A stretch of DNA of 64,000 nt, taken from contig NC_081406.1 of the NCBI RefSeq assembly GCF_030272615.1, positions 245,141,218-245,205,217 on the forward strand, written 5' to 3'. A program made the translations under genes and the position numbers. The stretch is from Cryptomeria japonica (Eukaryota > Streptophyta > Pinopsida > Cupressales > Cupressaceae). Shown one piece after another: positions 21,601 through 32,330 of this stretch (position 1 is its first letter; each line of letters opens with the position of its first letter). The notes below the pieces were generated by a model. It was not told the DNA's origin, did not search any database, and saw nothing but the letters and a program-made list of their open reading frames with translations.

Positions 21601-24206
21601 AATCCTTTCTTCGCATGGATCATATTAAAATCCTTTGTCAAATCTTTGAAAGGATTCGTAAATATCACATGTGCTTGAATCCCCGAAAATGTGTTTTTGG
21701 TGTGGATAGTGGAAAACTATTAGGATTCATAGTTTTGCATCATGGGATTGAGGTGGACACTAAGAAAATAGATGCTATTGTCAACATGCCACCTCCTAGA
21801 AATGTGTCTCAACTTAAAAGCTTACAAGGAAAGATTCAAGCTATTCGTAGGTTCGTGTCTCAGCTTGCGGATCGTACCTTTCCTTTTACTCAACTTCTTA
21901 AAAAGGATATCACTTTTCAATGGAATGAGGATTGTCAGCAAGCATTTGAAGATTTAAAAGTGTATTTGGCTAGTCCTCCTATTCTTCAACCTGCCGAACC
22001 TTCTAAACCCTTCCTTCTGTATACATCTGCTTCCTCTCATGCTCTCGCAGCATTATTGGCACAACATGATAAAGATGGTAAGGAGTGTCCGGTTTATTAT
22101 ATAAGTCGTACCTTACTCGATTATGAGACCCAATATTCTGCGATAGAAAAACAATGCTTGGCCTTGGTGTTTGCGACTCAGAAATTGAGACATTATCTCT
22201 TAAACTCAGAAGTCCACGTCATGGTAAAGTTTGATCCATTGAAGCATCTTTTCTCTAAAACTGATTTATCAGGATGCCTAGCTAAGTGGGTTATGATGTT
22301 AACTGAATTTGACCTTAAATTTGTTTCACAAAGAGCAATTAAAGGGCAAGCATTGACCGATCACCTAGCTGAGGCCCCTTCACCTTTCTCCTTCCCTAAC
22401 CCTGAGTCCTTTCCTGATGACTTCATTCTTTCTATAGAGAAAGATGAAACTTGGGAGTTATACTTTGATGGCTCTAAGTGTCGTACGGGATCGGGGGCAG
22501 GTGTTGTTCTGATTTCTCCTACAAAGAAACCCATTCCCTTATCCTATCGTCTAAATTTCCTGTGTACCAATAACATTGCTGAGTATGAGGCTCTTATAGC
22601 GGGAATAAAAGCAGCCTTAGCTCTGAACATAAAACACATACATATCTATGGAGATTCGCAATTGATTATAAGACAAGTAACAGGAATATATCAAGCAAAA
22701 CAAGACAAATTATCACAATATAAAGACCTTGCTATCTCTTTATTACAAAATTTTGATTCTTATACTATGGAACCCGTTCCTCGAAAAGATAATCGACATG
22801 CGGATGCAATGGCATGTGTGGCTTCTCTGGTATCTTTAGAGGACCCTGTGGTCGATCTTAAATTCATTATTCACAACCTTATTTCCCCAGCTATTGTAGA
22901 CGATTCTAGCTTGGTAACATGTTGTGATTTTATAGACTCAGATGAATGGTACTCGCATATCGTAAGATATTTGACCGATGGTACCTTTCCTGATTCCGCT
23001 AATAGGAACACTAGGGCTAGAATCCGCAAGCTATCTGCTAGGTATATCATTCTTTCTAATGTCCTTTACCGAAGGGGTTATGATGGTCTTCTGCTTCGTT
23101 GTCTTATCAAGTCGAAAATCCCTGTTGCTCTTGAAGAGGCACATTCAGGTGCCTGTGGGGGGCATTTTGGGGGCAAATCCTTGGTTCATAGATTGCTTCG
23201 TATGGGATACTATTGGCAAACTATGCAGAAGGATTCCTTTTCATTTGTTAAAAAATGTCATCAATGTCAACAACATAATAACCTGATCCATGCTCCTGCC
23301 CAAGAACTTCGTTCTCAAGTAGCTTCTTGGCCTTTCTCCGCATGGGGTTTGGATCTCATCGGAAAAATCTCTCCTCCTTCATCTCAAGGACACACCTTCA
23401 TTATAACCGCAACAGATTACTTTACGAAGTGGGTAGAGGCTATTCCCCTTCGCTCTACTACTGCTGAAGTGATTTGTCAATTTCTTCTAGAAAACATCAT
23501 TTCTCGATTCGAGATACCTTCTACTATAATCTTAGATAATGGGACATCATTTAAGAACAAGGACGTGAAGAAATTCCTCGAGAAGTATCATATCAAACAT
23601 CGATTTTCTACACCATACTATCCTCAGTCAAATGGTCAAGCCAAATCATCCAATAAGATAATTGAACAAATTCTTTGCAAAACCGTGAATAAGCATGGTA
23701 AGGATTGGAGTAACCAGCTAATCTATGCTCTTTGGGCTTACCGAACGAGTGTATGAATTGCCACAGGAACTACTCCTTATAATCTTGTTTATGGTGCTGA
23801 CGCTATTATGCCTTTAGAGCTAGAGATTCCATCACTTAGGGTTTCTCTCAAAGGTATAGTAGATGATGACTCTTATAGAGAACAACGACTTCAACAGCTT
23901 GAGATGCTTGATGAACAGCGTATAAATGCTCTTGAGCATATTCAAGCGTATCACAAAACTCTACAATGAAGCTATAATGATAAGGTTATTCAACGTTCCT
24001 TCCCAGTAGGTGACTTAGTCGTCTATGAGAATCAGCGCAATGTGAATGCCTTACCTGCAGAAAAGGGAAAATTTAGTCCTAATTGGCTTGGACCATATAT
24101 CGTTATTGAGGATTATGGATCAGGTGCTTACAAAATAGCGGATGTAGATGGTACGCCTCTTAAAGAACCTATCAATGCTATGCACTTGCGTAGATATTAT
24201 GCTTAA
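18627..24206 (+). pseudogene. Element B polyprotein (Tat-like Ty3/gypsy): N-terminal region, protease, RT, two RNase H, integrase
   Basis: One frame of about 1860 codons from ATG 18627 to TAA 24204. Order: an N-terminal region without a recognisable gag domain or zinc knuckle; a protease-like segment with LVDNGFGLNV (about 19660) and LLLGRPWIHSM; a G-patch-like segment (20455-20600, GFRIFAKHGYHGKGCG); reverse transcriptase with intact YVDD at 21579-21590; an RNase H; a second RNase H beginning WELYFDGSK (about 22450); an integrase zinc finger (H-H-C-C, about 23130-23270) and core (23340-23660). Two RNase H domains are a mark of the Tat lineage. Only four in-frame stops occur (TGA 19758, TAG 20208, TGA 23754, TGA 23967). 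The integrase position expected to be the third catalytic residue is Lys (AAA 23643-23645), where element D has Glu, so integration activity is presumably lost. Confidence 0.85.
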
Positions 24207-24807
24207 TTCTTCGTTCTTCATCTATCTTCTTTTCAATTCTTCAAACATTGGATAATATGTTAGTGTCTCTTAATTAAAGCAAAATAGAATTAAATGTTAT
24301 GTTGTTTAATCTATATTGCTTCGTTCCTGACAAGCGTGTCTTCTTACTTTATGGTTTTGTCTTGAATTCATTTATGTAAATTGTGAAAGATTTACATTCC
24401 ATTATGCTAGCATATTATACAGTGTCTTTATGTGTTAAGTAGAATCTTATCATGTTGTGTTTAAGTTCAGAATTAAATCACATTAGTTATATGATTCTTA
24501 GACTTAATGCATATGTCTTCCTTATCATCAATGTAGTACTTGATTAAATATTTAATTAAGTCACACATGTATCAATTTAATCATGGAGCATTGAGAAATC
24601 AATCACATGGAAATTAAATTCTGAACATACATGTACATTTACAAAATGAATTAGATTTAATCAAAACAAAATATACATTTAAGCATTAAAGATAACACAT
24701 TTGAGACAAAAGAGAAGCATGTATATATACATATATATATGTGTGGATCGTATACAAATATAGGTCACTGTATATCCAAAATGTGACCTCTCTTTTACAT
24801 CATAAAA
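24207..24807 (+). other. Element B spacer between pol and the antisense gene
   Basis: AT-rich, with a TATA/CATA run at 24720-24745. Element D has the counterpart on the minus strand (51145-50440), where a GA microsatellite has expanded. No coding sequence seen. It is probably the 3' flank of both pol and the antisense gene. Confidence 0.6.
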
Positions 24808-25499
24808 TCATCTCCTATCCCTAGGACTGGTGGCTGGAGAGTGTCAACTGGACGCTCCCTCCTGATCTGGCCGTGAAGGTGGACCCATGGGTGTATAGCG
24901 AGATACAGACCGTGAGTGACTCCGAGAGGAACTCCTACGATCCCTATCCATAAGGATCGCGCGATAGGTGGTAGCCTCGGCCTGAGCTGCTGCTAGATCT
25001 CACCGCGCCCACTGAAGGTCCTCTGATAGGACTCTCTCTCTCTCTCCCTCCATATGTCTACCTGAACTCGGAATGGGGAAAACAAGTCCTCATGCCGACC
25101 CGCGTTCCCCTGAGGCCTATAGGCAATCTGTGAGGAACTGGGGATCTGTGCTATCGTGGAAATGTCTGTCACTGCCTACTGAATCAAGGAACGCCACTCC
25201 TGCACCTTAGCTGTAGCAGTAGAATAGATTTTTTTGTATTAGTACCATTCTATATCATCAAAACATTAATAATCAATTTAAACCTACTATACCTGGGTCT
25301 CCCTCGCGCCAGTAGGGATCATGATACGGTAGCATCTGTGATTGGGATCTACTAGGCTCCCCTCACTCGACTAATCTGTACACGATGGGTGTAGGCTGGG
25401 CTGTACTAGGAACAGGTCTCTGTATCACCTCATGTTCCCCCTATTGGCGAATATGAGGAGGATCCAGAGCTATGGTATCATCCCCTGAATGGTGAGGAG

Positions 25500-25630
25500 C
25501 TGCATCTGACTCCTCCTCATCATCTCTATCCTCATCTGCATCTGACTCCTCCTCATCATCTCTATCCTCATCTGCATCTGACTCCTCCTCATCATCTCTA
25601 TCCTCATCTGCATCTAACTCCTCCTCATCA
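25500..25630 (-). repeat. 36-bp coding repeat in the acidic tail
   Basis: The 36-bp unit encoding SDADEDRDDEEE occurs about three and a half times in tandem. Element D has an equally acidic but less regular tail at 49500-49750, so the repeat expanded in B. Confidence 0.85.
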
Positions 25631-27104
25631 TCAGTTCTCTCCTCCTCGTCCTCATCTCCATCTATGTCCTCCTCCTCCTCGGCGCTAGGCCGATCGCCTG
25701 TAGGTGGATCAGGATCTCCCGCCTCCTCATGACCCTCTCCCTCCTCTGGCTCCTCTGACCTAGATCCCTGGTCCTCATCTCGGTCTCCATGTCTCCATGG
25801 GCCTGGATGGCCTGTCGGGTGATCTGGTGGAAAGATAGGACCTGGATATGATCTCATAAACCATGAGACATACCTACACTATGCTCCAGGCTCTACAGAA
25901 TAATCAGTGACTACATCCTGATTAGATCCCTCTATATCCGTAGTCTCGATGTCATCTATCGTCGGTCTCGCTACTGCTCTAGGTCTGGGAAGGACCCGTG
26001 AGTGTCAAGTATAGATGGGCACATCGACTGGAACACACTGCTCTAGCCCGAACTGCCTCCGTACTCGGTCAAAGTAGAAAGGGACTATGATGTGTGAATA
26101 TCATCCTCGCAGTAGGTGGTTCCTCTGTAGGCATGCTAACTGTCTCTCCATACCATCCCATCTGTGCATCCGTAGGTAAGGTCTCCACACTGTCACCTCG
26201 GCTGTCAGTCTATCAAAAATCACTCTCCAATATAAAAAATCTCCAAATCTCCACTCATTGGTAAGTGGATAAGCGAACACCCTAGGTCGCTCGCTCGCTG
26301 TACTCAGCAGAAAGCCGATGGGCCTGGTGCATGTGAAGTGCTCTAAAATCCACACCTGTAGAAGTGTGCATGTCATCAAACTGAACCCCTGTCCAAATAC
26401 ATACTCCTCAAGGTCGTGATAGAGATGTGCAAGCATACTCCGACCCTAAGCATACACTCTCCTGTGTCTCTCCATCGCTCTGATACACCATGTGAGACCC
26501 CCATGCATGTGCGTCCCTCGCCCATTAAGGTAGACCGCTAGTGCTATGATGGCTATCATAAGGTGTCTCAGAAGGGGTACCTCCCCTGTAGGATGTAAGA
26601 GCCAGCTGACCATGATGCGACCTCTCATCTCGCTCGGCATGACTCTCCCTATGCAATACACTTGCTCCCTCTGATGATCCTCCGCGGACCGATCGGTCAT
26701 GTATGTAACAGTCGCTCCTCTGATAGGAAGACGAAGTATATGGTACACATCCTCGAGTGTGACCATCAACTCCCCTACTGGAAGATGAAATGTGCATGTG
26801 TCAGGATCCCATCGCTCCATCAATGCCATCAGCATCGCAGGATGGAACCGAATGGCTGGCATGAGGATCACATACCATAATCCTACTATTGACAATGTGT
26901 CTCTCTCTGACTGAGTAAGCCGCAGAATCTAATCTCGCAAACTGTGAAGAATATGTCCCGCTGTATGCTCTCTCATGTACGGAAGGCCCTGCAACACAAA
27001 AACATAACCGTAATCAGTACTCGATCATCAAAATCACTAATGCAAACTATCGAACATCGTGTGCTAGTCCTGAAACCCCTCGCCAAGCCCTGATTGGGGA
27101 CCAT

Positions 27105-27275
27105 AGTGTCCTGTTAGGGACCATGGCACCCTGTCAGGGACCATGGCGCCCTGAGGGGACCATGGCGCCCTGTCGGGGACCATGGCGCCCTGAAGGGACC
27201 ATGGTGCCCTTGTCAGGGACCATGGTGCCCTGGGGGGACCAGGGCACCCCACAGGGACCATGGCGCCCTAGGTGG
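27105..27275. repeat. Minisatellite in intron 1 of the B PMD gene
   Basis: About nine units of 19-20 bp with the core GGGACCATGGCGCCCTG. The related intron in D has GGCACCCTGGTCCC units on the gene's sense strand. The B LTR has a GGGCGCCCTGGTCC minisatellite (17936-18030, 29165-29260) with the same core. Confidence 0.85.
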
Positions 27276-27441
27276 GCCCCGAGTCAGCCTTTAGGGCCCG
27301 CATACGATCACAGAAAAGTCAAAATGCAGAAAATCAAAAGTCAAAGTTCAGTCAACTCACCTCGTCTAGTGGCTCGTCGTCAATCACGGCCTGGCGCAGG
27401 ATCTCAACCCTCGTGGGACGCTCCGGTCATCGTGAAGGCAT

Positions 27442-28006
27442 GATGATAGCTATGTGGGCTCCACTGCAATGAATAGTACTCAGAATCAACAAAGTGACAA
27501 ATGCAAGTGTCTCTTTCAAGGTATATACGTTCATTCCTGTACCTTTATTTTCAAAACCCTAATTTTCCTCTTTCACTCATTTCATCATAACTTGAGTTTG
27601 GGAGATGCGATTTCCGAACCGTTTGTTGCACAGGAATCGTATTTTCATTCCCTTACTCTCGGGATGTTCCAAAAAGTGCTCTGATGAAGCCTTTTCAGGG
27701 AACATCCCTCATCAATACTCTCTTACACAATTTGTCGTAAGTAAACATGCTACCCTGTTTCACCTCCCTAATAAGCAAGTCGAAACAGGGGGGGCATACA
27801 GCTACTCACAAATTTCATCACTTTCCTTAGTAAGCATTAGGTGATTTTTGTGATCTAACGTGTGTTTTGTAGGGTGCGGTTCCTAACTGTGTACTGCAGA
27901 TGCCGCTGGGGGCTTCGTCCGACAACTTATGGATATATCCTTTTTCAATTAATGTTTACTTTCTGTACTTTAGCTTGCATATGCACGTAGTACTCATATG
28001 ACCGCT
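27442..28006 (-). promoter_or_regulatory. Upstream region of the B antisense gene
   Basis: This corresponds to the promoter regions seen in D (11963-12540) and E. Where D has CATACCTTATAAATATGAAAG, B reads TATACCTTGAAAG, so the TATA core is gone. It also serves as the last internal stretch before B's polypurine tract. Confidence 0.4.
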
Positions 28007-28021
28007 AAAGTGGGGGCTAAA
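28007..28021 (+). promoter_or_regulatory. Element B polypurine tract
   Basis: AAAGTGGGGGCTAAA ends one base before the 3' LTR's TG and matches the tract in D. Confidence 0.8.
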
Positions 28022-29684
28022 TGTAACATCATAAATTGTACGCACTTGCTAAAGCAGTATAATTTAACACCTAGTTTAGCACCTGCCTTGGCGCAGTTGC
28101 ACTTTGCATTGCATTTCCCCTTTAGCACTTAATTAATCGAATTAATTAGGTCTAAAGGTTCTATTTCACCATTTTCCACATCACAAAGTCGGGCCCTTCC
28201 GTTAAAGCGTGCCCCTTTCATTTTATTCCTCCAATACATCACTTAATCAAAAACCCTAATTAGGCCCTATTCTGAGCTTGGGGGCTTGATTTCGGGGGTC
28301 AAAACATCTCGAAATCACCTGTAACTTCGGGATTCTCTCTAAAATCATCATATCTGACGGCCCTGAAAATTTGGTGAAAAGTTGTCGGGACCGTGGCGCC
28401 CGGAGTGCACACGGTCCCGGACATTTTTCCCAAAATTTTAGGAGCGCGATCCAATCATAAAATAAAGCTTAACCCCAAGAAATTGGTGGGATATTCAATC
28501 TCTAGGTCGGCCAAAAGACGAAATTGCGACCTAGGGTTTCATACATAAGAGCTCTCTTTCTTCATTTGAAGGGATCAGATTTTGGTTTCCAGGAACTTCA
28601 TATGCAGCGAAAGAGCAGATCTTTGAAGACTTCAACATCTTACAACATCCCTCTATCAAACATTCATCAATTTTATTCATCCATTTAGGGCTTGGAAGAC
28701 ATTGAAGAACAATAGGAGATTACCGACTGAAGATTGGCTTGTACCTCTCCCTTGAGGGTTGGGTATGATTTCATGTTGTTTTCATGTCTTTGCATAAAGC
28801 TTCAATATATCCTTCATTCATGCTTTAGATCACTTTGCATCTTGATTTAGAGCATTTACATTATCATTTACAAGCAATTAGGGTTTACTTTCTAGGTTGC
28901 TCTAGTTTGCTTTCTTGCATTTTAGGACCTTGCACACACACTAGGTCTGCACACACAATACATTTTACAAAACAACTTGGCTATTCGTGGAGGTGGAAAT
29001 CATCGAAGCGGGGGTTTGACTAAGGCAAAACCCTATATAGCCGCCCATACCCCCTTTTTCAGATATCATTACAGGTTTCGGGATTCGGACGACGCCGCGG
29101 GATACAGATCCGGAGAGAGAAGGTCGAGATAGCACTCTGTATCAAATTGCAGAGTAGAAGACTAGGACAGGGGCGCTAGGCGCCCTGGTCCTACCAGGAC
29201 AAGGGCGCTGGGCGCCCTGGTCCCTAGGACAAAGGCGCTGGGCGCCCTGGTCCTCCGGACAAACAGCTTTCAAACAGCTTCCCGACAGTGTTTCAGAGTG
29301 CAGAACGACAGTTTCCGGTGCAATTTTCAGGACAGTGGCGCCCGCGCCCCCGTCCCGCACATTTTCAGTCCGATTTTGACTCCGGGTACACATCTGCATT
29401 CTTATTTCATCCTTGTATTTACAGCTATTCATTTTTTAATCTCAATTCTGCAATCTTGTTATTAGTTCATACTTGCATTTTGGGATTAGGGTTTGAACTT
29501 GCATTACTTGATCTTACAATTTCAACAAGGGAATAGAAATCCTAATAGATATCCCATGGCTCTCTCTTTCACAAAATGAAGTAGCCAATTGTGCGATATC
29601 TCTAGGCTCTTTCGTATTCCGTAATGTGTGTCAAAAGGTAGGATTAGGGCATGATTAACCTAGTCTCGCTTTTTCCCCCACACA
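28022..29684 (+). mobile_element. Element B, 3' LTR
   Basis: 1663 bp, same termini as the 5' copy. It is followed by the target duplication GGGAG at 29685-29689 and then by the rest of A's protease. The repeated GGGCGCCCTGGTCC minisatellite is at 29165-29260. Confidence 0.95.
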
Positions 29685-29689
29685 GGGAG

Positions 29690-32330
29690 GATATCTGGTC
29701 ATTTTGGGTCGACTTTGGCTTGCTACAGCTGATGCATATATTGGGTGTAGATCAGGGGATATGACTATTTCAGATGGGATTTCTACAAAAACATTATCCT
29801 TGTATTCTCCAGCACAACCCTAGCTTGAACAACAACAAGTCGTTTAGCCTATCTTGGGAGAAGAATCTGAAGAAATTGACTCTATTAATCACCTTATGAT
29901 GATTAATAGAGGACCACTCATGGAGTTATATGATGAGGAATCAATTCTTTATAAAATCCTGATAAATGAATTAATAGAAGAGCAAAAATTGCAGGAATTG
30001 GTTCTGAATATTGCAGGTTTGGACTTTCCTGCAGCCACTGATATATTGCATACTTTGTTGCCGCAGGAATTATCTTCTTCTCATTTTTTTGATATAAACC
30101 AGATTGATCTTACTATTAAGATAGAGGTGAAATGGAATAAATATTTGAATATCAATAGAGATCTATCAGATACTCAAAAAGAGGGCCTTGTGGAGTTGCT
30201 GAAACTTCATAAAAATGCTTTTGCATGGGACTACAAGGATATGAATGGGATTGATCCAGTAGTTTGTACCCACCGTATTTATATAAAGGATGAGTGTTGC
30301 CCACTTAGACAACCTCACAGAAGAGTCAATCCCACCGTGAAGGAGATAGTTAAAGAAGAATTGTAGAAATTGTTAAAAGTTGGTTTTATCCATCCTATCT
30401 CTGACAGTCAATGGGTATCACCTCTAGTGATAGCCCCTAAAAAGGATGAAAATGGAGGGTATGTGTTGATTATACAGCTCTGAACTTAGCAACAAGAAAA
30501 GATCATTTTCCATTACCATTTGTGGATCAGGTATTGGATTCTCTAGCTGGTAAAAGATATTTTTCATTCCTTGATGGATTTAGTGGCTACAATCAGATCC
30601 AGATAGCCCCCGAGGATCAAGAGAAGACAACATTTACTTGCCCATGGGGCATGTACGCATATTCTGTTCTTCCTTTTGGGTTGTGTAATGCTCCAGCCAC
30701 TTTTCAAAGAGTAGTGATCATTATATCTTCTGATATTTCTCAAGATATTATGGAAATTTACATGGATGACTTTACAACCTATGGTTTTGAATTTGAGCAA
30801 GCATTGGGTAATCTGAAGAAAGTTTTGCAGCAATGTGAAGACTTCAATTTGTCTTTAAACAGTGAGAAGTGTTTCATCATGATGGAAGAAGGAATAATCC
30901 CTTGTCATCATATATTTGTACAAGGAATACAGGTGGATCCAACAAAGATTGAGGTCATTCAGCATATTAATGACCCTGTGAAGCAAAAAGATGTAAGAAG
31001 TTTTCTTAGTCATGTTGGCTACTACAGACAGTTTATCAAAGATTTCAGTAAAATTGCAAGTCCCTTATATTCATTGCTTACTAAAGATGCAGAATTTAAA
31101 TGGACCTCAGCATACAATGAAGCTTTCTTAAAGCTTAAGCATGCTTTGACTCAAGCACCAGTTCTTAAAGGGCCAAATTGGTCTCTGCCATTCCAGATCT
31201 ATATAGATGCTTCTGATTATGCAATAGGAGCAGTGTTAGGACAAAAAATTAACAAATTAGAAAATGCAATATTTTATATTAGCAAGAATTTGTAGGGACT
31301 TGAATTGAATTACACAATTACTGAAATGGAAATGCTAGCTGTCATATATGCACTTAATAAATTTAGACACTATATCACAGGATATCCTATATTTGTGCAT
31401 ACAGATCACACTGCAATTAGATATCTCATGAATAAGCCATCAATCACTAGTAGATTAGCTCGCTGGTTATTGTTGATACAGGAATTTGATATCATAGTTG
31501 TTGATAAACTAGGGAAGTCTAATGTGGTTGCAGATTATCTTTCACGTCTTCAATTGCAAGAAGATTCTACAATAATAGATGACACTTTTCGAGATGAACA
31601 TTTGTTTCTCATTCAAGCTCACACTCCTTGGTATGCTGATATTGCCAACTATTTAGCTACAGCTAAGATGCCAATTTATTTCTCTCCTAAGGAAATAAGG
31701 TTGCTAGTTGAAAAAAGTTTTAACTTCTCATGGATTGCAGATTGTCTATTTTATACTGGACCTGACCAATTCATGCGAAGATGTGTCAGAGAAGATGAAA
31801 CATATGACATCTTGCATGCATGTCATGATGAGCCATGTGGAGATCATTTTGCTGCCAAAAGAACATCACTGAAAATACTCAATACAAGATACTATTGGCC
31901 CACATTACATAAGGATGCAATACAGTACACACAAAAATGTGACAGATGTCAGTGAATGGGAAGACCTACAAAATCTGGTGAGATGCCACTATATCCTCAA
32001 ATATCAGTTGCGCCATTTGACAAGTGGGGATTAGATTTTGTTGGCCCAATTGATCCACCTTCTAATAGAAGATCTTATATCTTGGTATGTACAGACTACG
32101 TAACAAAATGGGTAGAAGCTCATGCCATGACACATGCAAGAGATAATAAGGTAGCTGAGTTTCTTTATGAAGATATATTTACAAGATATGAAGTACCAAG
32201 GGAAATTGTCTCAGACCAGGGACTGCAATTTACTTCAACATTGATAAAGGCTTTGGTCAATGAATACAATGTAAGGCGCAACATCCACAAGCTAATGGAC
32301 AAGTAGAAGTTACAAATCAGGGAAAACTTT
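29690..32330 (+). pseudogene. Element A protease end, RT, RNase H and integrase, decayed
   Basis: The protease continues at 29690 (GYLVILG). Reverse transcriptase spans about 30220-30900, with YMDD at 30759-30770, typical of Athila. RNase H follows (IYIDASDYAIGAVLG, about 31200, then FVHTDHTAIRYLM). The integrase zinc finger is about 31810-31950, and the core starts near 32010 (WGLDFVG, then VSDQGLQF). Breaks: TAG at about 30364 and about 31293 and TGA at about 31953, each where Gln or Arg is expected; a frameshift from a small deletion near 30458; and a deletion near 32270 that removes sequence before the last integrase catalytic segment, which survives in another frame as PQANGQVE. The homology stops at about 32330. 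Confidence 0.8.

Larger units (their letters stand above)
24808..27441 (-). pseudogene. Antisense plant-mobile-domain gene of element B
   Basis: Minus-strand gene antisense to pol. Exon 1 is 27441-27361 (27 codons, ending DEPLDE), intron 1 27360-26989 (GTGAGT...TTGCAG), exon 2 26988-25293 (about 565 codons in one frame), intron 2 25292-25211 (GTATAG...CTACAG), and exon 3 from 25210 to about 24808. Exon 2 carries the PMD-like domain (VGLWYVILMPAIRF, MALMERWDPDTCTFHLPVGEL, TLEDVYHILRLPIRG, MRGRIMVSWLLHP, SERPRVFAYPL). An acidic tail repeats SDADEDRDDEEE about three times (25500-25630), followed by PHHSGDDTIALDPP. Exon 3 ends in an Arg/Ser-rich stretch (RRSSSRSHSRS) and contains a 2-nt GA-run shift. 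Stops include TAG 26446-26448 and a TAG near 26929 where element D has CAG. The domain's cellular role in this setting is unknown; PMD proteins such as MAIN act in the plant nucleus. Confidence 0.7.
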
